Notes: a model not told the origin generated them from the sequence alone. Shown: positions 1 to 8,844, numbered from the stretch's first letter. The stretch: 64,000 bases of DNA from Nocardia goodfellowii (GCF_017875645.1 NZ_JAGGMR010000001.1:6014001-6078000); one strand, 5' to 3'. Program-made: numbers and translations.

Positions 1-189
1 CACCTCGACGGCACGCCCATCCCGGGCCTCTATGCCGCCGGTCGAGCCGCCGCCGGACTACATGGGGAGGGTTACATCAGCGGCACCTCCCTCGGTGACG
101 GCACCTATTTCGGCCGCCGCGCGGGCGCCGCGGCGGCCCGGTTCCGATCATCGGGACTGGCCACTGACCCCGCCGATATCCCGGCCTAA
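1..189 (+). CDS. FAD-dependent dehydrogenase, C-terminal end (partial, KstD/fumarate-reductase-like)
   Basis: Only the last 62 residues lie in the window; the frame is open at the left edge and stops with TAA. The segment GLYAAGRAAAGLHG followed by GYISGTSLGDGTYFGRRAG is the C-terminal FAD-contacting loop of flavoproteins of the fumarate reductase / 3-ketosteroid dehydrogenase superfamily, where the GLYAAG motif closes over the flavin. Family members dehydrogenate steroid rings or reduce enoates. The next two genes resemble the steroid-ring oxygenase HsaA and hydrolase HsaD, so a ketosteroid-dehydrogenase-like role is plausible, but the substrate cannot be read from this fragment. Confidence 0.75.
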   Translation, partial: HLDGTPIPGLYAAGRAAAGLHGEGYISGTSLGDGTYFGRRAGAAAARFRSSGLATDPADIPA

Positions 190-279
190 CGTCGGTGAAA
201 CGGCATCGATCCGCGCGTCTGGTGCGCGATCCTGAAGGTGCCGGATCTTATTCCCGGAGAACGCAGGAGGACGCCCGCT

Positions 280-1446
280 ATGACCAACAAGGTGCTCGAT
301 CGGGTCCGGGATCTGCTGCCGGCGATCCGGGAGCGGGCCGCGGACACCGACCGGCAACGGCAGGTGCCGGCCCAGAGCATCCGGGAACTGAGCGAGGCGG
401 GCGTATTCCGGATGCTGCAACCGTCGCGGTTCGGCGGCCAGGAAGCATCGCCGGTGGCGTTCTACCAGGTAGTCCGGGCGATCGCGGCGGCCTGTCCGTC
501 CACCGGGTGGGTGTCGTCGGTGCTCGGCGTGCACCCGTGGCAGCTGGCGCTGTTCCCGTTGCGGGCTCAGGAAGACGTGTGGGCCGCGAACGCGGACACG
601 CTGATCTCCTCGTCCTACGCACCGACCGGGAAGCTGACGCCGGTCGAGGGCGGGTACGAGGTGAGCGGCCGCTGGAGTTTCTCCTCCGGCTGCGCGCACG
701 CCGAATGGGTGTTCCTCGGCGCGCTGGCCCCGGATGACAACGGAAATCCGAGTACCTATCTGACGATTCTGGTGCCGCGCGCGGACTACGAGATCGACGA
801 CGTCTGGCATGTGGTCGGCCTGTCCGGCACCGGCAGCAATGACATCGTTATCGACAAGGCCTTCGTCCCGCACCACCGCGCCTACAGCGCGCAGGAACAG
901 TCACAGCTGCGTGGTCCCGGCCAGGCAGCCAATCCCGCACCGCTGTACCGGATTCCGTTCGCCGCGGTGTTCTCCAACACCATCGTCGCGCCCATCATCG
1001 GCGCCGCCGAAGGCGCCTACGCGGCGCATATCGAGCGGATGCGGGACCGCGTGCGACTGTCCTACGGCGGCCAGAAGGTCGCCGACGACGGTTTCGCCCA
1101 GGTCCGGGTGGCCCGTGCGGCCTCGGAGATCGACGCCGCGATCTTGCAGATGGAGCGCAACGTCTCCGAGTTGCTGCGGTATGCCGAAGCGGGCGAGGAG
1201 ATTCCCCAGGCGCTGCGTTTGCGCACCCGGCGCGATCAGGTGCGTGGCACCGAACGTTCGATCCAGGCGATCGAGTTGCTGTTCGACAACTCCGGCGGGC
1301 ACTCCATCCGTAAACCCAACCCCATCGAACGGCATTGGCGGGACGCGCACGCGGGCAGCGTGCACGTGATCAACGACGTCGAGCGGGCGCTGGCGATGTT
1401 CGGTCGCGGAGAATTCGGCATCATCGTCGAAGATCGGATGATCTGA
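280..1446 (+). CDS. HsaA-like flavin-dependent monooxygenase (acyl-CoA dehydrogenase fold)
   Basis: A 388-residue protein of the acyl-CoA dehydrogenase superfamily, in the branch of reduced-flavin-dependent hydroxylases typified by HsaA, the oxygenase that hydroxylates the steroid-derived phenol 3-HSA. Segments recalling HsaA include CPSTGWVSSVLGVHPWQLALF (about residues 70-90), the SSGCAHAEW loop, VVGLSGTGSND, and DAHAGSVHVINDVERA near the end. The length matches the family. The start follows a good GCAGGAGG site at 262-269. The stop overlaps the start of the next gene by one base (TGATG), so the two are translationally coupled. No reductase partner (HsaB type) lies beside it; a flavin reductase exists at 54956. 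Substrate is inferred from the HsaD-like neighbour. Confidence 0.82.
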   Translation: MTNKVLDRVRDLLPAIRERAADTDRQRQVPAQSIRELSEAGVFRMLQPSRFGGQEASPVAFYQVVRAIAAACPSTGWVSSVLGVHPWQLALFPLRAQEDVWAANADTLISSSYAPTGKLTPVEGGYEVSGRWSFSSGCAHAEWVFLGALAPDDNGNPSTYLTILVPRADYEIDDVWHVVGLSGTGSNDIVIDKAFVPHHRAYSAQEQSQLRGPGQAANPAPLYRIPFAAVFSNTIVAPIIGAAEGAYAAHIERMRDRVRLSYGGQKVADDGFAQVRVARAASEIDAAILQMERNVSELLRYAEAGEEIPQALRLRTRRDQVRGTERSIQAIELLFDNSGGHSIRKPNPIERHWRDAHAGSVHVINDVERALAMFGRGEFGIIVEDRMI

Positions 1447-2300
1447 TGCCGACCGCGGCGTCCACGACCCGCTGGGTCACCGTCGACGGACTGAAACTTC
1501 GCTTCCACGAGGCGGGTTCGGGGCCACCGCTGGTGCTGTTGCACGGGTCCGGGCCGGGCGTCTCCGGCTGGGCGAACTTCGGCGGTAACCTGCCGGTGCT
1601 CGCCGAACATTTCCGGTGCCTGATCCTCGACCAGCCGGGCTTCGGGGGCAGTGCGCGCCCGGAAGTGTACGAGCGCAACTATCTTCGAATCGCCGCCGAC
1701 GCCGTGGTGGGTCTACTCGATCAGCTGGAACTGCCGACCGCGCATCTGCTGGGCAATTCGATGGGCGGTGCGGTGGCAACCCTGGTCGCGCTGGAACATT
1801 CGCAGCGGGTGGACCGCCTGGTACTCATGGCGCCCGGCGGTGTCGGGGTCAATGTGCTGGGACCCGAACCGTCCGAGGGGATCCGGCGCCTGCTCGACTT
1901 CACCATGGACCCGACTCGAGATCGGGTGCTGGACTGGTTGCGCACCATGGTGTTCGACCAGTCGATCCTCACCGACGAGCTGGTGGCGGCCAGGCTGCGC
2001 ACCGCCGCCGATCCGGCCGCCATCGCCGCGCTCCGCGACGCCTACGCCACCTTCGCGAATCCCGCCTTCGCCGAACAGGTTCCGTTGTGGGCGCGGCTGC
2101 GCGGGCTCCGCAACGAGGTGCTGATGCTCTGGGGCCGCGACGACCGGGTCACCCCGGTGGAAGGCGCGCTGCTGCCCTCCCGGCAGCTGCCGAACGCGGA
2201 TCTCCGGCTCTTCGGCCGGTGCGGGCACTGGGTCCAGATCGAACGCAAGGCCGCCTTCGAGCGCTCCGTCACCGACTTCCTGGTACACGGACTGCATTAA
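1446..2300 (+). CDS. HsaD-like alpha/beta hydrolase (meta-cleavage product hydrolase family)
   Basis: A 284-residue alpha/beta hydrolase of the carbon-carbon bond hydrolase family that opens meta-cleavage products of aromatic and steroid rings. The oxyanion motif LLHGSGPG is at about residues 31-38, the nucleophile Ser105 sits in GNSMGG, the acid is probably Asp233 in GRDDRVTP, and His261 lies in GHWVQIE. That triad and the GNSMGG elbow match HsaD and BphD. The gene overlaps the oxygenase stop by one base and is the last gene of the pair. The ring-cleaving dioxygenase expected between hydroxylation and hydrolysis is absent here, so this pair may be a paralogous set acting on another aromatic compound. 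Confidence 0.85.
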   Translation: MPTAASTTRWVTVDGLKLRFHEAGSGPPLVLLHGSGPGVSGWANFGGNLPVLAEHFRCLILDQPGFGGSARPEVYERNYLRIAADAVVGLLDQLELPTAHLLGNSMGGAVATLVALEHSQRVDRLVLMAPGGVGVNVLGPEPSEGIRRLLDFTMDPTRDRVLDWLRTMVFDQSILTDELVAARLRTAADPAAIAALRDAYATFANPAFAEQVPLWARLRGLRNEVLMLWGRDDRVTPVEGALLPSRQLPNADLRLFGRCGHWVQIERKAAFERSVTDFLVHGLH

Positions 2301-2340
2301 TCGAGTCGCGCGCGTCGAGCGGCCCGGTTAGGGTCGGCGA

Positions 2341-2868
2341 ATGACGTGGAAGGCACCTGATGTCGATCGACGTGAACCCCCACTCGTCGGCGATGAACGC
2401 ACGGAACTGCAGGCATATCTGGACTACCACCGTGACACGCTGCGCTGGAAATGCTCCGGGCTGAGCGCGGAGCAGCTCACACTGCGCGCGGTACCCACCT
2501 CGAACCTCACGCTGCTCGGGCTGGTGCGGCACATGACCGAGGTGGAGCGCGGCTGGTTCCGGCTCACGGCCGCCGGTAAGGATGTCGGCTACGTCCACGA
2601 CTACACCGACGACACCGATGCCGACTTCAACGCGATCGAAACAGCCGACGCCGCACGGGATTACGCCCGCTATCGCGACGAGATCGTCAAATGCGACGCG
2701 GCCGTCAAGGACATCCCGCTGGATCAGACCTTCCCGCACCCGCGGCCCGACCGGCCTGATACGTACAGCCTGCGCTGGGTGTACCTGCACATGATCGAGG
2801 AGTACGCCCGGCACAACGGCCACGCCGATCTGCTGCGTGAGGCGATCGACGGCCTGACCGGCGAATAG
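2341..2868 (+). CDS. DinB/DUF664 family protein (putative thiol-dependent enzyme)
   Basis: A 175-residue DinB-like four-helix protein of the DUF664 type common in actinobacteria. NLTLLGLVRHMTEVERGWF carries the first metal-binding histidine, and the YLHMIEEYARHNGHADLLRE segment near the C-terminus carries the conserved histidine pair. Characterised family members bind a divalent metal and use mycothiol or bacillithiol in transfer or isomerase reactions. The start is ATG with a TAGGGT box at 2329-2334, six bases upstream, which suggests a leaderless transcript independent of the upstream pair. It converges with the regulator at 2910; a shared hairpin lies between them. The substrate is unknown. 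Confidence 0.8.
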   Translation: MTWKAPDVDRREPPLVGDERTELQAYLDYHRDTLRWKCSGLSAEQLTLRAVPTSNLTLLGLVRHMTEVERGWFRLTAAGKDVGYVHDYTDDTDADFNAIETADAARDYARYRDEIVKCDAAVKDIPLDQTFPHPRPDRPDTYSLRWVYLHMIEEYARHNGHADLLREAIDGLTGE

Positions 2869-2888
2869 TCACCGGCCGTGCGTCGCCG

Positions 2889-2919
2889 CCTCGGCTGATC
2901 CGTCGCGGGTCAGCCGAGG
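2889..2919. terminator. Bidirectional hairpin between convergent genes
   Basis: CCTCGGCTGA (2889-2898) and TCAGCCGAGG (2910-2919) form a perfect 10-bp stem with an 11-nt loop. It lies between a + strand stop (2868) and the stop of the - strand regulator, and overlaps the latter's stop codon. There is no T-tract, as is usual in GC-rich actinobacteria, so terminator function is an inference from position and symmetry. Confidence 0.6.
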
Positions 2920-5240
2920 TTGCGCGTTGCCCACCCGGCGATCTGGGTGCGGGAGGTGAATCCGAGTTTGGTCAGAATGTGGTCGATATGGCTTTCGGCC
3001 GTGCGGATCGAGATCACCAACTCGGTCGCGATCCGTTTATTGCTGTACCCGGCGGCGACCAAGCGGGCGACATCCTTTTCCCGGCGGGTCAGAACGTCCG
3101 CCGCGGCGGCTTTCGGCGCGGGAGCGGGAGCCGGCTCGGCGCCGATCGCGTAGTTCATCGCCTCGTCGAGCGGCATCGCCGCACCGGCCTCGAACGCCGC
3201 ACGGAATTCCTTGTCCCCCATGGCCTGTGCGACCTGCACCCGCACCTTGTCCCCGACCGACTCGGTCATCGCGTGTGCCAGGCGCTGGGTACTGCCGCGG
3301 CGAACCGACACCGCGGCACCCATCAGCCGGGCGGCGCGTGCGTAGTCGCCCTGCGCCGCGGCGGCCCAGGCCAGCCCATCGAATCCGGAGGCCGACCACA
3401 CGCACCGATCGAACAGCCGGAACTGTTCCAGCGCTCGGCGTAGCTCGGCGATCGCCTTGTCGTGGTTGCCGTTGCGCCACTCGTTGGTGCCGGAGGCCCA
3501 GTGCGCGAGCCCGCCGAGCAGATGCGAACCGTGCTCGGCGGACTTGGCGAGAAACCGTGCGGCCACCGCGTCCGCGCGCGCGTCCTCCAGCATGAGCGCG
3601 CAGACGTAGGCGAAGGCGAGGCTCTCCATCTGCACTCCGTGGTGCCCGCAGACCTCCGCCGCCGCCGCGGCCTGAATCGCGATATCGAGCGCGGCGAGCG
3701 GGTCGTTGTCGGCGAAGGTCAGCAGTGCCGACAGCAATGTGTGCTCGACGAGCACTTCAGCGGAGTCCAGTTCGGTTGCCAGCTCGAAGCATTCGCGCGC
3801 GAACCGGTGCGCTTCGGCGGTGTCGGAGAGCATGGCGGCGATCACCGAGGCGGCGGCCAGCGTCCGCGCCCGCGCGACACTGCGGGTCGGATCCTTCGCC
3901 AGCGCCTCTCCCAGCCAGCGATAACCCTCCAGCAGGAAGCGGTAGTGCTCCCAGAACGGGCGCAGCTCATTCGCGATTTCCAGGGCGCGATGCGCGCCTT
4001 CGGGATCGGCGAGTGAGAACTGGAGCGCGGCACGCAGATTGGGATGCTCCCGGGTGACCTCACGGAACCAATCGGCGTCGCGGCTGCCCCAATAGTCGGT
4101 GCGCCCCCGATGCGCCAGCAGATAGTAATGGTCGCGATGCCGGATGCGGACCGCCCGCTCGCCCCCGTGCGCCGCGAGCTCGGCCAGCGCGAACTGCCGC
4201 AGCGGCTCCAGCATGGCGTACCGGCCGGTGCCGTCGCTGTCGTGCCGGTAACTCAGAACCGATTTCTCCACCAAGCCGGTCAGCGAATCCACCAGCACCG
4301 CAGGCGGTTCCAGACAGCACACCGCCTCCGCCGCGTCGAAATCGAATCCGCCCGCGAACACCGACAGCTGCTCCCACAATCGCTGTTCGTCGGGCGTGCA
4401 GAGGTCATAGCTCCAGCGGATCGCCGCCTCCAGCGTCTGCTGCCGGCGCGGCGCGGTGCGCAACCCGGTGGTGAGCAGCTGCATGGCGTCGTCCAGGCGC
4501 TCCAGCACCTGATCGGGGGTGAACATGCGCAACCGCAATGCCGCCAGTTCCAGTGCCAGCGGAATCCCGTCCAGACGACGGCAAATCGCCGCCAGCGCAG
4601 CACGATTGGCGTCGGTGACGCGGAACTCCGGGTTGGCGGCGGCCGCTCGCTCGGCGAGCAACCGCAACGCGTCGCTGTCACCCTGGATCTCGCCGCTGTC
4701 CTCGTCCACGGTGGGCACCGTCAACGGCGCGACCGGCATGATCTGCTCACCGTCCACCCCGAGCGGTTCGCGGCTGGTGGCGAGAATCCGCAACTCGGTG
4801 GTCGCCGGAATCAACCGGCCGGCCAGGTTCGCGCAGGCGTCGATGAGATGCTCGCAGTTGTCCAGAATCAGCAGCAAGCTCTTGTCGGCCAGATACTCCG
4901 TGAGCCCGGCCAGCGGGGCGCTGGTGTCATCTCGCAGACCGAGCGCGTTGGCGACACTCAACGCGACCAGTTCCCCGTCGTGCACGTGCGCGACCTCGAC
5001 CAGCCACACGCCATCGGGAAATGCCCGCCGCACCGCCGCACCCACCCGTCGCGACAGCCGCGTCTTGCCGACGCCACCCGGGCCGGTCAGGGTGAGCAGC
5101 CGAGTGCTGGACAGCAGGCCCTTGGCCGCGGCCACGTCGCCACCACGACCGACGAAGCTCGTCACCTCCGCCGGGAGGTTCCCTCGCACCTGCCGCACCA
5201 CGCCGATTACCATCGCACGCCCGGCCGGCATCTCGGGCAT
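2910..5240 (-). CDS. Large ATPase regulator with C-terminal LuxR helix-turn-helix
   Basis: A 776-residue one-component regulator. The N-terminal part is an NB-ARC/AAA-like ATPase: Walker A GPGGVGKT at residues 53-60 and a Walker B-type LLLILDNCEHL near 118. The middle is an alpha-helical, TPR-like region rich in paired alanines. The last 65 residues are a LuxR/NarL-type DNA-binding domain (LTRREKDVARLVAAGYSNKRIA, then a recognition helix ending in SHIDHILTKLGF). This architecture is frequent in Nocardia, Mycobacterium and Streptomyces, where the signal is rarely known. It is encoded alone, tail-to-tail with the DinB gene and downstream of leuA on the same strand (38-bp gap). MPEMPAGRAM offers two closely spaced alternative starts. 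Confidence 0.88.
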   Translation of the reverse strand: MPEMPAGRAMVIGVVRQVRGNLPAEVTSFVGRGGDVAAAKGLLSSTRLLTLTGPGGVGKTRLSRRVGAAVRRAFPDGVWLVEVAHVHDGELVALSVANALGLRDDTSAPLAGLTEYLADKSLLLILDNCEHLIDACANLAGRLIPATTELRILATSREPLGVDGEQIMPVAPLTVPTVDEDSGEIQGDSDALRLLAERAAAANPEFRVTDANRAALAAICRRLDGIPLALELAALRLRMFTPDQVLERLDDAMQLLTTGLRTAPRRQQTLEAAIRWSYDLCTPDEQRLWEQLSVFAGGFDFDAAEAVCCLEPPAVLVDSLTGLVEKSVLSYRHDSDGTGRYAMLEPLRQFALAELAAHGGERAVRIRHRDHYYLLAHRGRTDYWGSRDADWFREVTREHPNLRAALQFSLADPEGAHRALEIANELRPFWEHYRFLLEGYRWLGEALAKDPTRSVARARTLAAASVIAAMLSDTAEAHRFARECFELATELDSAEVLVEHTLLSALLTFADNDPLAALDIAIQAAAAAEVCGHHGVQMESLAFAYVCALMLEDARADAVAARFLAKSAEHGSHLLGGLAHWASGTNEWRNGNHDKAIAELRRALEQFRLFDRCVWSASGFDGLAWAAAAQGDYARAARLMGAAVSVRRGSTQRLAHAMTESVGDKVRVQVAQAMGDKEFRAAFEAGAAMPLDEAMNYAIGAEPAPAPAPKAAAADVLTRREKDVARLVAAGYSNKRIATELVISIRTAESHIDHILTKLGFTSRTQIAGWATRNLG

Positions 5241-5278
5241 TTTGGGCCAAGATGCCGGCCGGTTCGCCGATCAGTGAG

Positions 5279-6682
5279 CTATCGGGCCGCGAGATCGCGC
5301 CAGGCCGGGTAAGCCGCCTCGAACAACTCGCGCAGCTCGGCCGCGGTGACCTCGCGTCCGGTCGCGTCGGTGTGTGCCTGAACCCGGCGGGCGAAGTCGA
5401 CTTGCAGGTCGCGCGGCAGGTCGATGCCGTACTCGGTGTGCAGCAGATAGGCGATGCCGCCCTTGCCGGATTGCGAGTTGACCCGGATCACCGCCTCATA
5501 GTCGCGGCCCACATCCGCCGGATCGATCGGCAGATACGGGACGTGCCAGTCGAGTTCACGCTCGGCGCGACCGGAGGCGGCGGCGCGGGCCCGATGCTCG
5601 GCGAAACCCTTCTTGATCGCGTCCTGGTGCGTGCCGGAGAACGCGGTGTACACCAGATCGCCCGCGTACGGGTGCCTTTCGTGGATCGCCAGGCGGGTGC
5701 AGTACTCCACGGTCCGGCGAATCCCGTCGATGTCGGAGAAGTCGATCATCGGGTCCACGCCCTGCGCGTGCAGGTTCAGCGCCAAGGTGGCGATATCGAC
5801 GTTGCCGGTGCGCTCACCGTTGCCGAAGACGCAGCCTTCCACGCGCTGGGCACCGGCCAGCACAGCCAGTTCGGCGCAGGCGATGCCGGTGCCGCGGTCG
5901 TTGTGCGGGTGCACGGAGAGTATGACGCCGTCCCGGCGGGCCAGGTTCTTGTGCATGTACTCGATCTGGTCGGCGTAGACATTGGGCGTCGCGATCTCCA
6001 CTGTCGCAGGCAAATTGAGCGTCACCGGTCGCTGCGGGCCGGCGTCCCACAAGGTGGTCATCCGGTCGCAGATGTCGAGTACGTAGTCCGGTTCGGTCAG
6101 GTTGAACACCTCGGGCGAGAACTGGAAGCGCACATTCGGCAGGTGCTCGGTCAGCTCGAGGATGCGCTGTCCACCCGCGACGATCAGCTCGCGCAGTTCG
6201 GCTCGATCCTTGCCCAGCACCATATGTCGCCAGGTCGGCGCGGTGGCGGTGTACAGGTGGATGACCACCTCGTTGCCGATGCCCCGAATCGACTCCACGG
6301 TGCGTTCGATGAGATCGGCACGGGCGGCGGTGAATACGACGATCGTGACATCCGACGGGGCGAGGCCGGTCTCGGCGAGCAGCCGGACGAAATCGAAATC
6401 GGTCTGCGACGCGGACGGGTAGCCGACCTCGATCTCCTTGTAGCCCATGGCTACCAGCAGTTCGAAGAAGCGGCGCTTGCGCTCCGGATCCATGGGTTCG
6501 GGCAATGCCTGATTGCCGTCCCGCAGGTCGACCGGCACCCACAGCGGCGCCTGGGTGATGCGCGCGTTCGGCCAATCGCGCTGGATGAGTGGAACTTCCA
6601 CGCGATCGAAGACGCTGCGATAGCGATGCGAGGGCATCTGTGAGGGTTGTTGACGATTCCAAGGGAAAACGCGCGTACTCAA
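5279..6682 (-). CDS. leuA: 2-isopropylmalate synthase lacking the C-terminal regulatory domain
   Basis: Condenses 2-ketoisovalerate with acetyl-CoA, the committed step of leucine synthesis. The TIM-barrel signatures are present: [10 protein letters not shown] near the N-terminus, the metal-binding HPHNDRG, and [11 protein letters not shown]; the linker after [14 protein letters not shown] is also typical. Actinobacterial LeuA is usually about 570-640 residues and ends in an allosteric domain that binds leucine. This product of about 467 residues stops at [12 protein letters not shown], exactly where that domain would begin, so feedback inhibition by the usual route is unlikely. I chose the TTG at 6682 (MSTRVFPWN...), with AGGAAG upstream; ATG 6637 is an alternative. 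A leucine-codon leader and pseudoknot precede it. Confidence 0.9.
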   Translation of the reverse strand: MSTRVFPWNRQQPSQMPSHRYRSVFDRVEVPLIQRDWPNARITQAPLWVPVDLRDGNQALPEPMDPERKRRFFELLVAMGYKEIEVGYPSASQTDFDFVRLLAETGLAPSDVTIVVFTAARADLIERTVESIRGIGNEVVIHLYTATAPTWRHMVLGKDRAELRELIVAGGQRILELTEHLPNVRFQFSPEVFNLTEPDYVLDICDRMTTLWDAGPQRPVTLNLPATVEIATPNVYADQIEYMHKNLARRDGVILSVHPHNDRGTGIACAELAVLAGAQRVEGCVFGNGERTGNVDIATLALNLHAQGVDPMIDFSDIDGIRRTVEYCTRLAIHERHPYAGDLVYTAFSGTHQDAIKKGFAEHRARAAASGRAERELDWHVPYLPIDPADVGRDYEAVIRVNSQSGKGGIAYLLHTEYGIDLPRDLQVDFARRVQAHTDATGREVTAAELRELFEAAYPAWRDLAAR

Positions 6683-6717
6683 GGGGCTCTGCTTCCTGTC
6701 ACGAATAGGACATTGGT

Positions 6718-6773
6718 GACCGGCCACGACGAAGCCCCACGGCGGGCGGCCGGTCGATCAGGCCCCGCCGTGG
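6718..6773 (-). ncRNA. leuA leader with H-type pseudoknot
   Basis: In transcript order (minus strand), stem 1 pairs 6773-6764 with 6746-6737 (CCACGGCGGG/CCCGCCGTGG, 10 bp, perfect). Stem 2 pairs 6755-6748 with 6725-6718 (GACCGGCC/GGCCGGTC, 8 bp, perfect). Each stem has one arm inside the loop of the other, which is a pseudoknot. The 5' arm of stem 1 lies in the last codons of the leader peptide, and the 5' arm of stem 2 starts just after its stop. Ribosome position on the leader should therefore decide which stems form. Leader-peptide control of leuA by such elements is known in actinobacteria; the assignment here rests on the pairing I can see. Confidence 0.75.
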
Positions 6774-6799
6774 CGGCTAAGCAGAAGCATGGTGCGCAT
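6758..6799 (-). CDS. leuL: leuA leader peptide (13 aa; Leu-Leu-Leu run)
   Basis: The reading frame encodes MRTMLLLSRHGGA then TGA, with three consecutive leucine codons (CTT CTG CTT) at 6787-6779. A second ATG at 6790 would give the 10-residue MLLLSRHGGA. A TATAGT box at 6814-6809 would place transcription start only a few bases before the first ATG, so the leader is probably translated almost leaderless. The last codons form the 5' arm of the pseudoknot. A short ORF with clustered leucine codons directly before leuA is the hallmark of leucine-responsive attenuation. The symbol follows general usage for such leaders. Confidence 0.72.
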   Translation of the reverse strand: MRTMLLLSRHGGA

Positions 6800-6845
6800 G
6801 ATGGCTAGACTATACACAACTCCTCAGACAAGTAGAGAGGTCGAG

Positions 6846-7517
6846 ATGGTTGCCCAGGTTCGTCGCCACCCCTTGGCGGCGCAGACGGCAGAGTTGCTGC
6901 TCGCCCGCATTCGCGGCGGTGAATGGCCGCTCGGGCACCGGCTACCAGGCGAAACGATACTCGCGGCGCAACTCGGCGTAGGCCGGTCGACGCTGCGCGA
7001 GGCGATCCGCGAGCTGGCCGGCAAGGGCGTGCTCGACAGTCGCCAGGGCGCGGGCGTTTTCGTCACCGCGCTCGATGTCACCGACGATTGGGACGTGGTA
7101 CTGCGCCGCGCCACCATCGCCGCGGTGATCGAAGCGCGCATCGCCATCGAAGCCGAGGCCGCCGCCCTCGCCGCCCAGCGCCGCACCCCGGCCGATCTGC
7201 GCGCGATCCGCCGCGCCCTGGCCGCGCGTGCGACGCACGGAGTATCGATCGACGCCCATGTGGACGCGGACATGGCATTCCATCGCACCGTGATCGTCGC
7301 CGCGCACAATGACGTCCTCACCCAGCTCTTCGACAGTTTCCTGCCCCGGCTGCGGGTGGCGATGATCGACATGCTGAAGATCCGCCCCGTGCCCTCGGAG
7401 TCCGCCGACCACGAGGCGCATATTCGGCTGACCGACGCCATCGCGCACCGAAACCCCTCGGCAGCGGCGGAATTCAGCCGCACCCATTTGACGCAGCTGA
7501 AGGCGGCGTTCTCGTGA
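6846..7517 (+). CDS. GntR/FadR-family transcriptional regulator
   Basis: A 223-residue regulator. The winged helix-turn-helix covers about residues 10-75 (LPGETILAAQLGVGRSTLREAIREL, then the wing KGVLDSRQGAGVFV). It is followed by an FCD-type helical effector domain with the metal-ligand pattern HVDADMAFHRTVI and a later DHEAHIRL. I chose ATG 6846 over the in-frame ATG 6789 because an AGAGAGG site lies at 6834-6840 and because 6789 falls in the divergent leuA promoter and leader. Its 3' end overlaps the region of the ABC ATPase gene. Facing leuA across about 50 bp makes it a candidate regulator of leuA or of the ATPase gene; FCD effectors are usually small carboxylic acids. Confidence 0.87.
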   Translation: MVAQVRRHPLAAQTAELLLARIRGGEWPLGHRLPGETILAAQLGVGRSTLREAIRELAGKGVLDSRQGAGVFVTALDVTDDWDVVLRRATIAAVIEARIAIEAEAAALAAQRRTPADLRAIRRALAARATHGVSIDAHVDADMAFHRTVIVAAHNDVLTQLFDSFLPRLRVAMIDMLKIRPVPSESADHEAHIRLTDAIAHRNPSAAAEFSRTHLTQLKAAFS

Positions 7518-7540
7518 CCACGACCGATGGAGGTAATCCG

Positions 7541-8350
7541 ATGCCCGCCGCACCCGTCCTGCGACTCGACGATGTGACCTTCCGCCGGGAAGGCAACCAG
7601 ATCCTGCACGGCATCTCGCTGACCGTGCTGCCCGGCGAACACTGGGCGCTGCTCGGGCCCAACGGCGCGGGCAAGAGCACCCTGCTGGGGTTCTGCGGCG
7701 CGGTCACCTTTCCGACGACCGGAAGCGTGCACGTCCTCGGCGAACAGATGGGCAGGGTCGAGCTGGCCCAGTTACGGCGCTCGATCGGCCACGTCAATCC
7801 CCGTCACCCACTGCGCTATCCATTGACGGTTCGCGAGGTGGTGCTCACCGGCATCACCGCCACCGTCGATCTCCCGATGCGCTGGACGCCGTCGCCCGAC
7901 GAGCTCCGCCGTGCGGACGCGATGATCGAAACCATCGGCCTGAAGGGCAAAGCCGACAGCATCTGGCCCACCCTCTCCCAGGGTGAGCGCGGTCGCACCC
8001 TGATCGCCCGCGCCCTGGTCGCCGAACCCCGCCTGCTGCTGTTCGACGAACCCGCCACCGGCCTGGATCTGGCCGCCCGCGAACAGCTGCTGCACACCAT
8101 CGACACGCTCGGCGACACGCACCCGGAGGTCGCCTCCATCCTGGTCACCCACCACCTGGAGGAACTTCCGAGCACGACCACCCATGCCCTGCTGATCGCC
8201 GGCGGCCGAACCGTCGCCGCCGGCCCCGCACCGGAGATCATCACCACCGACACGGTCACGACCGCTTTCGATCACCCCGTCGAAGTCCGCTACGACCGCG
8301 GCCGCTGGACCGCCCGCGCGCACACGGACCGTCTCACGATGCCGCACTAG
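7541..8350 (+). CDS. Orphan ABC transporter ATP-binding protein
   Basis: A 269-residue ATPase with Walker A GPNGAGKST, a Q-loop region around SIGHVNPRH, a signature motif read as LSQGERGR, Walker B LLLFDEPATGLD and the switch histidine in LVTHHLEEL. The signature and H-loop context resemble metal or iron-chelate-type ATPases. I chose ATG 7541 because GGAGG lies at 7529-7533; an upstream GTG at 7514 overlaps the regulator's stop codon. No permease or binding protein is adjacent, so it either serves components elsewhere or has a non-transport role. Its stop overlaps by four bases the stop of the convergent gene at 8347. Confidence 0.85.
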   Translation: MPAAPVLRLDDVTFRREGNQILHGISLTVLPGEHWALLGPNGAGKSTLLGFCGAVTFPTTGSVHVLGEQMGRVELAQLRRSIGHVNPRHPLRYPLTVREVVLTGITATVDLPMRWTPSPDELRRADAMIETIGLKGKADSIWPTLSQGERGRTLIARALVAEPRLLLFDEPATGLDLAAREQLLHTIDTLGDTHPEVASILVTHHLEELPSTTTHALLIAGGRTVAAGPAPEIITTDTVTTAFDHPVEVRYDRGRWTARAHTDRLTMPH

Positions 8351-8844
8351 GACCCGGCGGCGAGGGCTTCGGCCTCGGCCAGCTCGCGCATCCTGAGCAG
8401 TTGCTTGCGCATCATGATCACATCACCGAAAGCCAAGGCGTAGAAGGCGATTCGGGGGATGCGCCAGCGGAGGCGGACATGCAGGCGGGTGTGCCCGGCC
8501 GCGGGGCGCACAGCGTAGGTGACACACAGATTGCCCGAGACCACAGTGATATGGCGGCCCAGCGCGAACGAGTGCAGGCGGAAGGCGGACATGAAGCGTT
8601 GTCCCGCTTCGAGTTCGGTGAGGGTGGGATCGCGGCGGCTCGGGCTGCGGCGCCCGAAATTGTCCAGCAGGTCGTAGCTGTACGGGGCGACGCGCAGTTG
8701 GCAGAGCCAGGAATAGACGAGGACGGTTGGCGCGGCGATGCTGATCGCCCGATCGGCCTGGTGACCGCGAGGTTGCACCTCGTCGCACGGCAGCGGCAGT
8801 TCCTGTTCGGCCTCGGTGGCGCCCCAGACGACTCCGGGGGTCAT
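8347..8844 (-). CDS. SRPBCC-like (START-fold) protein, second of a pair
   Basis: A 165-residue protein of unknown function. The pattern RAISIAAPTVLVYSWLCQLRVAPYS at residues 32-56 and the later PTLTELEAGQRF...VTYAVRPAAG resemble the START/polyketide-cyclase-like fold, in which a hydrophobic cavity binds lipids or aromatics. Its ATG overlaps the stop of the preceding gene (ATGA, 8841-8844), so the two small proteins are co-translated and may work together. A divergent TetR regulator at 9230 probably controls the pair. No catalytic residues can be assigned. Confidence 0.6.
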   Translation of the reverse strand: MTPGVVWGATEAEQELPLPCDEVQPRGHQADRAISIAAPTVLVYSWLCQLRVAPYSYDLLDNFGRRSPSRRDPTLTELEAGQRFMSAFRLHSFALGRHITVVSGNLCVTYAVRPAAGHTRLHVRLRWRIPRIAFYALAFGDVIMMRKQLLRMRELAEAEALAAGS

